A DNA stretch of 6,414 nt from Oscillospiraceae bacterium (GCA_017435245.1 JAFSFK010000080.1:1-6414); one strand, 5' to 3'. Counted from the stretch's first letter, positions 1-6,185 are shown. Numbers and translations: made by a program. The notes: a model not told the origin generated them from the letters alone.

Positions 1-643
1 CCATTTCGTCGTACAAATATCCCAGGAATTCGTCAATGTCACCACCGTCCATAGATTCAATGGTGCAGACTACAATTTGCGCATTATGCTTATTGCCCAA
101 ATCAGCAAGCTTCTCTTCCAGCGCCAGTTCCTCAGAATCGTTCAAAAGATCTGCTTCATCAAAGACCTGATATTCTTTTACTTCCAGAATATCCCCTTCC
201 GGAGTATCGGCAATATAGGGGAAGCAGGCTGCTGTTTCCAACAGGAAGGCCTCTACGCCTTCCACATATGTTTCGGTCTCGTCATAGGCTGCACGCAGCG
301 TTTCCTCTGTGGCAAGATCAATGCTCAAGCCCTTACCGCCATAGAAGGTAAACCAACTGGTTTCGTTCTCCAGCATGATCACATAATCTGTGATGCCATT
401 CAGAAGCGAAGCAACGTCATAATCCTCCAAGGTTTCCAACTCAGTAAACACAAAGAAAATACCAACGCCGCAGGAGTCATATAAATTTACAGCCAAATCG
501 TTCAGTTCATCGACTTCGCTGCCAGCCAGGTATCCGATTTCATCTACCACGAAATCGACAGCTTTGGGTTCTGCGGAAACAGAGACTGCCAAGCTGAAGC
601 AAAGGATCAGCGCAAGGAGCACAGAAATGATTTTTCTCTTCAT
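1..643 (-). CDS. Exported TPM-domain protein with two TPM-like modules (3' end beyond window)
   Basis: The last gene of the operon in this window; 214 codons are visible and the frame is still open at base 1. The start is ATG at 643, preceded by AAGGAGGTG, which overlaps the stop of the gene before it. Residues 1-24 form a signal peptide: MKRK, a hydrophobic core, then a signal peptidase I-like site SVSA|EP. The cysteine at 15 does not fit a lipobox. Residues about 158-214 match the start of a TPM domain (VFDEADLLND, then AQIVVCTIES and a run typical of the family). Residues about 31-143 look like an older, diverged copy (VVDEIGYLAGSEVDELNDL, GVGIFFVFTE). TPM proteins are usually anchored by a C-terminal helix, not visible here. 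The family includes YdjH-like bacterial proteins and the plant photosystem II repair protein TLP18.3; the exact role here is unknown. I infer an extracytoplasmic partner of the SPFH/zinc-ribbon proteins encoded upstream. Confidence 0.85.
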   Translation of the reverse strand, partial: MKRKIISVLLALILCFSLAVSVSAEPKAVDFVVDEIGYLAGSEVDELNDLAVNLYDSCGVGIFFVFTELETLEDYDVASLLNGITDYVIMLENETSWFTFYGGKGLSIDLATEETLRAAYDETETYVEGVEAFLLETAACFPYIADTPEGDILEVKEYQVFDEADLLNDSEELALEEKLADLGNKHNAQIVVCTIESMDGGDIDEFLGYLYDEM

Positions 644-655
644 AATGACACCTCC

Positions 656-1741
656 TTACAGCAGCCAGAACAGGTAGCTCAAGGCAAAGGATGCTGCCGT
701 TGCCGCAGCTGCCACGCCTGCCAGCCAGGTCCAGAACTTGCCCTTATCCATAGGCAGGTCGCCGGCGATCTTACCGGTCTGACCGTTGATTCCAAAGGTG
801 AACTTTTGTCCATTCCACTGGGTATTCAGGATCCATACGGGATACAGGGCATATCTGGCACGGCCGTTCTGCAGATTGATGGTAGAACTGACCGGCACCA
901 CAGAGGTGTATCCCTGCACCGTGGCGGCGAAGGCATCTTCGGTGCTTTTCTTGATCCGCTCATTGGCTCTTCCGATGCTGGCCTGGGCATCCACATCGTA
1001 TTTGTCCGCCAGGAAGCCGGACAGATAAGCCGTATGGAAATCCACTGCCTCACCGATGTTGAAGGGTTCAATGGATTCCATCAGGGTGTCATCCATTTTG
1101 GTAGAGCCGTCCACCGGAACATTTTCAAAGCCGATACCGCCAGCACGTGTAACGGAGAAGTAGCTGGTTTCCGTATAGCGATACTGGCTGTCGCTCCAGG
1201 TGCGGGTTCTGGTAGCCTTGTAGCGGACGTGGGCATCGGCATCCGTATCAAACAGCCAAACAGGAACATAAAGACCCTTTACTTCTTTGATGTGGTTTTG
1301 GTCCTTAAACACCTTGGGAAGCAGCAGCTTACCCTTATAGTGCTCCTGCAACTTCGCAATTGCAGCCTTTTTGTCTACCTTGAAGGGGATCACCAGATCC
1401 GGCTTCAGCGCTCCGGCGAACTGCCCGGTCATGATCACGGGGTTGCCGCAGAAGGGGCATTCGCTTGCGCCGGTAGTCTCATCGGCCACGATCTCGCCGC
1501 CACAGGTATTGCAGGTGTAGACCCGCAATCCCTCTGTTTCACCAGGTTGCCAATCAGAACCGGCAGCCGTATCCCACTGCATATTCTCCTGGGGGATGGC
1601 AGCCAGTTCATTTTGATAGGCCTGTAGGGCCTCGGTCTCAAATTCTGCACTGCAGTAAGGACATTTCATCTTCTGCTGTTGGGCGTCAAATTCGATCGCA
1701 CCATCACAGTTGGGGCATTTAAATTCTTGTAACACAGCCAA
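656..1741 (-). CDS. Tandem zinc-ribbon protein with C-terminal membrane anchor (YdjG-like)
   Basis: A 361-residue protein. Residues 9-30 and 77-98 hold two zinc ribbons with the same spacing, C-x2-C-x14-C-x2-C (CPNC/CPYC and CNTC/CPFC). A long middle region (about 110-330) without a known catalytic motif contains LYVPVWLFDT and YALYPVWILNTQW, patterns common in this family. Residues about 337-360 form one hydrophobic helix, so the protein is probably tail-anchored with the ribbons in the cytoplasm. Such proteins are often misnamed 'primosomal protein N'/helicase' because of the ribbons; no helicase motifs are present. The start is a TTG at 1741, set 9 bases after AAGGAG; the reading MAVLQEFKCPNC is typical of the family. 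The gap from the preceding gene is 39 bases. The nearest known analogue is B. subtilis YdjG, which works with the TPM protein YdjH and the SPFH protein YdjI. The analogy is from domain layout, not from alignment. Confidence 0.88.
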   Translation of the reverse strand: MAVLQEFKCPNCDGAIEFDAQQQKMKCPYCSAEFETEALQAYQNELAAIPQENMQWDTAAGSDWQPGETEGLRVYTCNTCGGEIVADETTGASECPFCGNPVIMTGQFAGALKPDLVIPFKVDKKAAIAKLQEHYKGKLLLPKVFKDQNHIKEVKGLYVPVWLFDTDADAHVRYKATRTRTWSDSQYRYTETSYFSVTRAGGIGFENVPVDGSTKMDDTLMESIEPFNIGEAVDFHTAYLSGFLADKYDVDAQASIGRANERIKKSTEDAFAATVQGYTSVVPVSSTINLQNGRARYALYPVWILNTQWNGQKFTFGINGQTGKIAGDLPMDKGKFWTWLAGVAAAATAASFALSYLFWLL

Positions 1742-1780
1742 ACTTGCTCACTCCTTTTTACTTAGTGTATTTCCGTGTTC

Positions 1781-2608
1781 TTACAGCGCAGAACCGCAGC
1801 TCTGGCAGAACTTGCCGCCGTCGGCGGGAGCGCCGCAGTTGGGGCAGAACTTGGGACCGGAGGGTGCAGGCGCAGGCTCGCTCTGGGGTACCGGTTCTGC
1901 CGGTACAGCCGGAGCGTAGCCGTTCAGGGTCATTCCCTGCATACCCGCACGGAACAGTTCTTCCAGTTCGTCGCACTCGGCCCGCATCTGCCGGTATTCC
2001 GGGTACAAGGTGGGATCGAATCCACCGCCAAACAAGCTGACACCCAATCCGGAACGGCGTTCAACGGTTTCCAGATTAATGGTATCCCGGTTGATCTGGA
2101 AACGCATATCGTCAAAATAGGGATGGTTCACATGGATCTGGGCATAGAAATCGTAGCTGTACTCATAACGGGGCGGATGGTAGCTGACTTCCTCGCCCTT
2201 GCTGTTGCGGTACTTTACCTCCCGATCCCTCTCACGGACATCAATATTGAAGGAAGTCACATCCTTGAAGTTGACGATATCCGCATTCTCTTCTTTGTAA
2301 CTATCGGTTCTTTCTACCACAAAGCGTGAGGGAACACCGTTTACCAGCTCTGCCCGCAGGGTATAACGCTCACCGTATGCCACTGTAGGACGGAATGCAT
2401 TCAGTGCTGCCTTGTTTTCCTCTCGGTATGCCAGCTGCTGTTTGATCTGTTCCACAGTAGAATGTCGGCGGTCATCAAACCAGGGGGAGAGAAGCTTTAC
2501 GCAATCCTTGCAGATCTCACCGTCCTCCAGCTTTTTGTAGCCGAACATACCCACTTCTTTGCCGCAAATTTCACAGTCTTTCTTCTTAAATACATCAAAC
2601 AGGCCCAT
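1781..2608 (-). CDS. DUF4428 protein with C-terminal zinc ribbon
   Basis: A 275-residue soluble protein. The N-terminus (about 11-40) is a DUF4428 zinc module: CEIC at 12-15 and CKDC at 33-36 around GMFGYKKLEDGEI, a very recognisable family signature. Residues about 75-190 form a beta-rich middle part of unknown function. It contains a stretch about resistance to naming beyond that: YHPPRYEYSYDFYAQIHV and VNHPYFDDMRFQINRDT are visible but I know no motif there. A proline/alanine-rich linker (about 231-252) leads to a terminal ribbon, CPNCG at 255 and CQSCG at 268. The ATG at 2608 has AAGGAGG 7 bases upstream, overlapping the stop of the SPFH gene, so the two are probably translationally coupled. 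There is no signal peptide or membrane helix. The terminal ribbon resembles those repeated at the end of the SPFH protein (KFCxxCGS), suggesting shared partners or shared binding. Function unknown; a role as a cytoplasmic accessory of the SPFH complex is inference. Confidence 0.87.
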   Translation of the reverse strand: MGLFDVFKKKDCEICGKEVGMFGYKKLEDGEICKDCVKLLSPWFDDRRHSTVEQIKQQLAYREENKAALNAFRPTVAYGERYTLRAELVNGVPSRFVVERTDSYKEENADIVNFKDVTSFNIDVRERDREVKYRNSKGEEVSYHPPRYEYSYDFYAQIHVNHPYFDDMRFQINRDTINLETVERRSGLGVSLFGGGFDPTLYPEYRQMRAECDELEELFRAGMQGMTLNGYAPAVPAEPVPQSEPAPAPSGPKFCPNCGAPADGGKFCQSCGSAL

Positions 2609-2620
2609 AATATATCCTCC

Positions 2621-4054
2621 TTATACGATATCTCCGTTATCAAAGGGATCGCCGCACTCAGGGCAGAAACGAGGTGCCTTGGTGGGGTCAGCAGGCTGCC
2701 AGCCGCACTTGTCGCACTTATACTGGGGAACGCCTGCGGGCTTCTTGCCGCCGCAATTCTGGCAGAACTTGCCGGTGTTCTTGGTGCCGCAGGAGCAGGT
2801 CCAGCTGCCATCATCCGCAGGCTTGGGGCTGCCGCACTCGGGGCAGAATTTACCGGTGGCAGTTGCACCGCAGCTGCACTTCCAGCCATTCGCTGCCTGA
2901 GGCTCGGGTTTCTTACTGCCGCATTCGGGGCAGAATTTGCCGGTAGCGGTAGCGCCGCAAGCGCATTTCCAACCATCAGCAGCGGGGGCCGGTGCTGCCT
3001 GCTGTGCCTGCTGCTGGGCCATCTGCTGCTGTTGCTGCTGCATACCCATCTGATAGAAATTCTGTGCCTGGTTGAAGCCGCCGCCCATAGCACCGCCGGC
3101 CATGCCCATACCCATAAAGCCGGTCATGGCACCGGCGGAGTTTCCGGCTGCGTTTTCCATAGCATTGGCAGTAGCGGTGGTCATACGGCCGCCCATCATA
3201 AATGCGTTCTGGCCGTAAGTCATGGCGTCTTCCATCTCCTGGATCTTCTTCATATCCTCGGGATTCAGGGTGATGGGGTTCAGGGCGATCTTGGCAACCG
3301 CAATACCACGGTCTACCCACTCTGCCTGCAAGGCTTCGTTCATAGCCTTTTTCAGTTCATTGGCCTTGGCGGGGATCTGTGCGGGGCGCAGCTCCAACTC
3401 GGCCAATGCACCGAATGCAGGCTGCAGAGCGGAAACAAACTCTGTCTTCAGCTGTTCATCAATAATATCACGAGTATAAGCCTGCTCCACATTGCCGCAG
3501 ACTCTGGTGTAGAACAGCAGAGGATCGGAAATGGTGTAGGAATACACACCGTTGCAGCGAACATTCACCGTGCGGCTCATGCCCAGATTTTTATTCATTA
3601 CCTCGAAGATAATGGGGCTGGGGGTACCGAACTTGTTGCCCATGATCTCCTTGGTGTTGAAGTAATACACTCGCTGATCCTTGCCGGTATCGCCGCCGTA
3701 GGTGAAACGCTTGCCCACAGCCTGGAAGGTCTGCTTCAGGCTCTCACCGAAGGAGCCTGCAAAGATGGAGGGCTCGGTAGAAGTATCGTATGTATACTCA
3801 CCGGGTTCGGCACAGACCTCCACCACCTTGCCCTGCTCCACGATGATCATGCACTGACCGTCAGCAACAGCAATGCCGGAGCCGTTGGAAATGATATTGT
3901 CGCTTCCCTTGGTGTTGGAGCTGCGTCCGGAGGTCCGTTTCTGACCCTTGACCACCAGGGTATCCATATCCAATGCCTCGCAGTAGAAAAATTCCTTCCA
4001 TTGGTCAGCCAAAACGCCACCTAAAGCGCCAATTCCTGCTTTAATAAGTCCCAT
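2621..4054 (-). CDS. SPFH-domain scaffold protein with four C-terminal zinc ribbons (YdjI-like)
   Basis: A 477-residue protein of the bacterial SPFH group sometimes labelled 'virion core protein'. The N-terminus MGLIKAGIGALGGVLADQW, followed by EFFYCEALDMDTLVVKGQKR, is characteristic; its first 20 residues can form an amphipathic membrane-touching helix, and no true transmembrane helix is seen. The SPFH fold covers about 25-250, with features such as IAVADGQCMIIVEQGKVVEV and EPGEYTYD. Residues about 290-335 are Met/Gly/Ala-rich and 339-352 are Gln-rich. Then come four ribbons: three CxC-x8-CxxC units (Cys 364-378, 393-407, 420-434) and one CxxC-x13-CxxC unit (447-467). The family is linked to membrane organisation; B. 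subtilis YdjI helps hold the stress protein PspA at the membrane. ATG at 4054 with AAAGGAG 9 bases upstream, overlapping the previous stop codon. Probably the core of the complex encoded by this operon. Confidence 0.92.
   Translation of the reverse strand: MGLIKAGIGALGGVLADQWKEFFYCEALDMDTLVVKGQKRTSGRSSNTKGSDNIISNGSGIAVADGQCMIIVEQGKVVEVCAEPGEYTYDTSTEPSIFAGSFGESLKQTFQAVGKRFTYGGDTGKDQRVYYFNTKEIMGNKFGTPSPIIFEVMNKNLGMSRTVNVRCNGVYSYTISDPLLFYTRVCGNVEQAYTRDIIDEQLKTEFVSALQPAFGALAELELRPAQIPAKANELKKAMNEALQAEWVDRGIAVAKIALNPITLNPEDMKKIQEMEDAMTYGQNAFMMGGRMTTATANAMENAAGNSAGAMTGFMGMGMAGGAMGGGFNQAQNFYQMGMQQQQQQMAQQQAQQAAPAPAADGWKCACGATATGKFCPECGSKKPEPQAANGWKCSCGATATGKFCPECGSPKPADDGSWTCSCGTKNTGKFCQNCGGKKPAGVPQYKCDKCGWQPADPTKAPRFCPECGDPFDNGDIV
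2747..2971 (-). repeat. Three tandem zinc-ribbon repeats inside the SPFH gene
   Basis: Three consecutive coding units start at Trp 362, 391 and 418 of the SPFH protein, so the repeat period is 87 then 81 bases. Units 1 and 2 are nearly identical in protein (WKCxCGATATGKFCPECGS) and very similar in DNA; unit 3 is more diverged (WTCSCGTKNTGKFCQNCGG). A fourth, differently spaced ribbon follows (2648-2722). The close match of units 1 and 2 points to a fairly recent duplication within the gene, and copy number may vary between strains. Confidence 0.85.
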
Positions 4055-4068
4055 AATAAATTACTCCT

Positions 4069-4338
4069 TTATTCTGAATTTGTTTTTGAATAGGGGTTTT
4101 TATTCTCCTTTGGAGGATTTTTTTGCCTCCCGCAGTCTGCTGCCCAACCCATAAGCTTCATACCAGCAATGATGCTGAGGATCCACAGCGCCAAACCGCC
4201 CACGAACCACCACACGGAGATCTTCAGCCATAAGTGCAGCGCCAGTAGCACCCAGGCAGGAATACTCCATTCAAGGTTCAGCAATAAATTGATCAGCAGA
4301 CAGGCTAAAAAGCTGCCTTGCCTTTTCATTCTTCGCAT
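4069..4338 (-). CDS. Small hydrophobic membrane protein, function unknown
   Basis: An 89-residue protein that I do not recognise as a named family. Residues about 9-62 are strongly hydrophobic and rich in Leu and Trp. They probably form two or three membrane passes: about 9-21 and 24-39, then 42-62 (VWWFVGGLALWILSIIAGM). The basic start (MRRMKRQ) and polar, Lys/Asn-rich tail (NPPKENKNPYSKTNSE) suggest both ends face the cytoplasm if there are two passes. The start is uncertain: ATG at 4338 has only a weak AGGA very close by, and a second ATG at 4329 would give 86 residues. It lies 16 bases after the preceding gene, and its stop codon overlaps the ribosome site of the SPFH gene. Position suggests a membrane partner or anchor for the SPFH protein, which lacks its own helix; this is inference. 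Confidence 0.72.
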   Translation of the reverse strand: MRRMKRQGSFLACLLINLLLNLEWSIPAWVLLALHLWLKISVWWFVGGLALWILSIIAGMKLMGWAADCGRQKNPPKENKNPYSKTNSE

Positions 4339-4354
4339 ATATCCTGTCCCCGGA

Positions 4355-4732
4355 TCACATTGCCACTTCCACGATCCCGGGCAGTACCGGATTTCCTTGT
4401 TGTTCCAATTCGGTTGCGCACTGGGTGCACATATCCAAATCGTCGCAAATCAGGAAACACTGATTACATACTAACCGTTTGCAGATGGGACAGTAGTTCA
4501 TCTGCTCCGCCGCATTGCGGATCGCCACCTGTTTGGCTGCATAAAACTCCTGCTCGTAGATTGCATCGTAAATGATTTGTTTACTGTGTGTAGTGGGCGG
4601 TGCTTCTGCTTTCGAAAACCGTATTGGCCTGTTACCGTATTCCGAACCACAGCTCCCACAGATCACACGGAACAAAAAAACTTCCTTCGACGACAGATTT
4701 TCAAGAATCGCTTCCACTAACTTTCTCAACAC
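4355..4732 (-). CDS. Cysteine-rich putative zinc-binding protein, first gene of the operon
   Basis: A 125-residue protein, not recognised as a named family. It has nine cysteines: C25-x2-C28, then C81-x2-C84, C89-x2-C92, C96 and C102-x2-C105. The last seven fall within 25 residues (CPICKRLVCNQCFLIC, then CTQC), a density suggesting at least one treble-clef or ring-like zinc site; the N-terminal pair (ICGSCG) may join a second. There is no signal peptide or membrane helix. The start is GTG at 4732, 5 bases after AGGAGG; the next codon, TTG at 4729, sits at a more usual distance of 8 and is a fair alternative. It heads the run of same-strand genes ending at the TPM gene, 155 bases after the LuxR-type gene. 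Like three other products of this operon it carries zinc-binding cysteine pairs. Possible role as adaptor or sensor; unproven. Confidence 0.75.
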   Translation of the reverse strand: MLRKLVEAILENLSSKEVFLFRVICGSCGSEYGNRPIRFSKAEAPPTTHSKQIIYDAIYEQEFYAAKQVAIRNAAEQMNYCPICKRLVCNQCFLICDDLDMCTQCATELEQQGNPVLPGIVEVAM

Positions 4733-4759
4733 ACAGCCCTCCTTTCCTTATCTGACGCT

Positions 4760-4786
4760 ATTATTATATTTTGTTTTTGGGGTCAA
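4760..4786 (-). promoter_or_regulatory. Candidate promoter of the SPFH/zinc-ribbon operon
   Basis: On the minus strand TTGACC (4786-4781) resembles a sigma-A -35 box and AATAAT (4765-4760) a -10 box, each one mismatch from consensus, but with a short 15-base spacer. A perfect TATAAT overlaps at 4768-4763, with a spacer of only 12 from the same -35. The segment is AT-rich, lies about 30 bases upstream of the GTG start, and is the only good candidate in the gap. Confidence 0.4.
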
Positions 4787-4800
4787 TAAAATGGTCCTAA

Positions 4801-4824
4801 GGATACTTTGTGGCAAAAGTATCC
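4801..4824. repeat. Perfect 9-base inverted repeat upstream of the operon promoter
   Basis: GGATACTTT (4801-4809) and AAAGTATCC (4816-4824) are perfect reverse complements around a 6-base loop. It lies just upstream of the candidate -35 box at 4781-4786. No T-run follows on either strand, so an operator or a 3'-end stabilising hairpin of the LuxR-type gene transcript is likelier than an intrinsic terminator. Confidence 0.55.
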
Positions 4825-4831
4825 CGGGGAT

Positions 4832-4881
4832 AATGTCAAAATGCACAAGTGATCTGTTCATCGCCTGTGCATTTTGACATT
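4832..4881. repeat. Perfect 16-base inverted repeat just after the LuxR-type gene
   Basis: AATGTCAAAATGCACA (4832-4847) and its exact reverse complement (4866-4881) flank an 18-base loop, starting 6 bases past the stop codon of the LuxR-type gene. In RNA it would form a long AT-rich stem and could mark that transcript's 3' end, but no U-tract follows in the minus direction. A DNA-level role such as a two-half-site operator for the operon downstream is possible. Confidence 0.6.
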
Positions 4882-4887
4882 GTTTCT

Positions 4888-5919
4888 TTAAATGCTTTCC
4901 AGGTTCTCCCCGGTCAGTTCTTCCAGCCTGCCACAGCAGCGAAACAGCTCTATATAAAGCATCAGTTCGTCACGTGAGGCGATACCCAGTTTCTGGTAGA
5001 TACTGCGGTTATGCTTTTTGACCGTATGAATGCTGATAAATGCCAATTCGGGAATATCCGCAATATCGTGTCCGTCGATATAGTGGTTCAAGATCCGCCG
5101 TTCCGCAGAGGAAAGCGTCTTAGCCTTTTCTGCAAAGCTACAGAACATATCCTCCATACCGGGAGGCAGTGCGCCGGGATCTACCTGTCGGGTGTTCAAT
5201 TGCGTTAGCATCCGCACACTCAGAATACCCGTTTCCGGATGGATGATGCCGTAGTCACAGAGCATATTGTAAATCAGCAGCAGCAGGACTGCCGTGATCA
5301 CATAGGATACGGACAAGAACTCAAATTCCTCATCGATCACCTGCTCCACCAGCCACACGCCCACATTTAAAAGCACTACGACCAGCAGAAATGTCGTATA
5401 CTTGGGAGAAGACAGCCGTTTTGTTTTCGCTGCATAGGCAATGCACAGCAGCATCATCACAATATACCCCAGCAAGTATACTGCATAAAGGCAGTGAAGC
5501 GGACCGTACTCCTTTACCAGATGGGTCATTCCGTTGACGCTTTCGATAGAAACAGACCGGTAGTACAGTCCCAGCCAGTCTCCGCTTGCTGCCAAAGCAA
5601 AAACGGCTGTACTGATACCAACCAAACACCAGGTAAGCCAGGGGCGCTTGCGCATCTGGCAAACATCATAGATGATCAGCAGCATCACCAGAATAGAAAA
5701 AGCACCGCCGAAATAAGACATGCCGTTGGCAAATTTTGCTACTACCAGAGAGTTGCAAACAGACAACAGGAAATATCCGCAATTGGAGGCAGCAACGCAG
5801 CAAAACAGCGCTAAAAACTGCGGCTTTTTCTTTTTGTCAAAAAGAAAATAGCACATCAACAGCAGGGACGAAAAAAATGCAACCACGCCGTATATGATGG
5901 GTAGAATTTCATTTTTCAA
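4888..5919 (-). CDS. Seven-helix membrane protein with LuxR-type HTH domain
   Basis: A 343-residue membrane-bound transcription regulator when started at TTG 5919. Seven hydrophobic segments lie at about 5-27, 34-54, 67-87, 94-112, 141-163, 173-193 and 200-221, a layout like the N-terminal 7TM sensor regions of some histidine kinases. A linker leads to a LuxR/GerE helix-turn-helix at about 268-328: LSSAERRILNHYIDGHDIAD, then ISIHTVKKHNRSIYQKLGIA, with the usual TVKxH recognition-helix pattern and KLG turn. The open frame extends up to an ATG at 6042, but that would cross the likely promoter (5986-6014) and lacks a ribosome site. The TTG follows AAAGGAGG (5930-5937) by 10 bases and gives MKNEILPIIYGVV, starting just before helix 1. 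There is no kinase or receiver domain, so it probably links a membrane or small-molecule signal directly to DNA. Target genes are unknown; the adjacent operon is one candidate. Confidence 0.85.
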   Translation of the reverse strand: MKNEILPIIYGVVAFFSSLLLMCYFLFDKKKKPQFLALFCCVAASNCGYFLLSVCNSLVVAKFANGMSYFGGAFSILVMLLIIYDVCQMRKRPWLTWCLVGISTAVFALAASGDWLGLYYRSVSIESVNGMTHLVKEYGPLHCLYAVYLLGYIVMMLLCIAYAAKTKRLSSPKYTTFLLVVVLLNVGVWLVEQVIDEEFEFLSVSYVITAVLLLLIYNMLCDYGIIHPETGILSVRMLTQLNTRQVDPGALPPGMEDMFCSFAEKAKTLSSAERRILNHYIDGHDIADIPELAFISIHTVKKHNRSIYQKLGIASRDELMLYIELFRCCGRLEELTGENLESI

Positions 5920-5960
5920 GACCGTTACTCCTCCTTTCTTCTGGCTTTTCGCCGTTATGG

Positions 5961-5972
5961 TAGATATATCTA
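5961..5972. promoter_or_regulatory. Perfect 12-base palindrome at the LuxR-type gene's transcription start
   Basis: TAGATATATCTA is a perfect palindrome. It lies about 14-25 bases downstream of the -10 box at 5986-5991, roughly at +7 to +18, in the 5' leader. The position suits a repressor or autoregulatory operator. The short, AT-only nature of its centre means chance cannot be excluded. Confidence 0.4.
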
Positions 5973-5985
5973 TACATCCAATTAT

Positions 5986-6014
5986 ATTATAGCGTTTTAA
6001 GATCTCAAATGCAA
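5986..6014 (-). promoter_or_regulatory. Promoter of the LuxR-type regulator gene
   Basis: On the minus strand a perfect TATAAT (5991-5986) is preceded, after a 17-base spacer, by TTGCAT (6014-6009), which keeps the TTG of the -35 consensus. Transcription would start near 5979, about 60 bases before the TTG start codon at 5919. This placement rules against translation from the ATG at 6042. Confidence 0.6.
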
Positions 6015-6116
6015 TGGCTTTATTTTTTAACTGTTGCAGCATTAAATATTATACATCCCTGCCATAATACCGACATACGATAATTCAGAAACCCCGCCGG
6101 AAGATATCTCCCCAAC

Positions 6117-6163
6117 AAAAAATCGAGCGTCCACAACGGTCAAATCCGTTATAAACGCTCGAT
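6117..6163 (-). terminator. Rho-independent terminator after the tRNA 3'-end copy
   Basis: ATCGAGCGT (6122-6130) pairs perfectly with ACGCTCGAT (6155-6163); an inner pair AACGG/CCGTT (6135-6139, 6146-6150) extends the hairpin. In the minus direction it is followed by TTTTTT (6122-6117). It starts directly after the duplicated tRNA 3' end, just as the tRNA's own terminator follows the true gene. It also isolates the LuxR-type gene from upstream transcription. Confidence 0.75.
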
Positions 6164-6164
6164 A

Positions 6165-6185
6165 TGGTACGGGCGACAGGACTTG
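6165..6185 (-). repeat. Exact 21-base copy of the tRNA-Leu 3' end
   Basis: These bases are identical to 6336-6356: CCA, the discriminator base, the 3' acceptor strand and the 3' half of the T arm. Similarity stops sharply beyond the 21 bases, and the rest of a tRNA is absent upstream (no anticodon stem or D arm). This is either an attachment-site duplication left by an element that integrated in the tRNA, or the relic of a second tRNA copy. Confidence 0.75.

Noticed and set aside
77..484. A 135-codon plus-strand open frame
   Set aside because: It is antisense to the TPM gene, which has a signal peptide, a strong ribosome site and family motifs.
806..1627. A 273-codon plus-strand open frame opposite the double zinc-ribbon gene
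   Set aside because: No ribosome site or recognisable motif, and it lies wholly antisense to a gene with clear zinc ribbons.
656..1741. Primosomal helicase PriA annotation for the double zinc-ribbon protein
   Set aside because: Only the zinc ribbons are shared; no Walker or other helicase motifs are present and the protein ends in a membrane helix.
2462..4024. A 520-codon plus-strand open frame opposite the SPFH gene
   Set aside because: It is the antisense shadow of the SPFH gene, long because of that gene's GC-rich codon use; the protein is low-complexity Ala/Gly/Leu/His with no domain, and the minus-strand frame has clear family motifs.
4832..4881. Classical intrinsic terminator for the LuxR-type gene
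   Set aside because: The stem is perfect but AT-rich in the middle, the loop is long (18 bases) and no U-tract follows on the minus strand.
6048..6076. A second TATAAT (minus strand 6053-6048) as promoter for a longer LuxR-type protein
   Set aside because: The hexamer at the matching -35 position (ATGTCG) is poor, and there is no ribosome site before the ATG at 6042.
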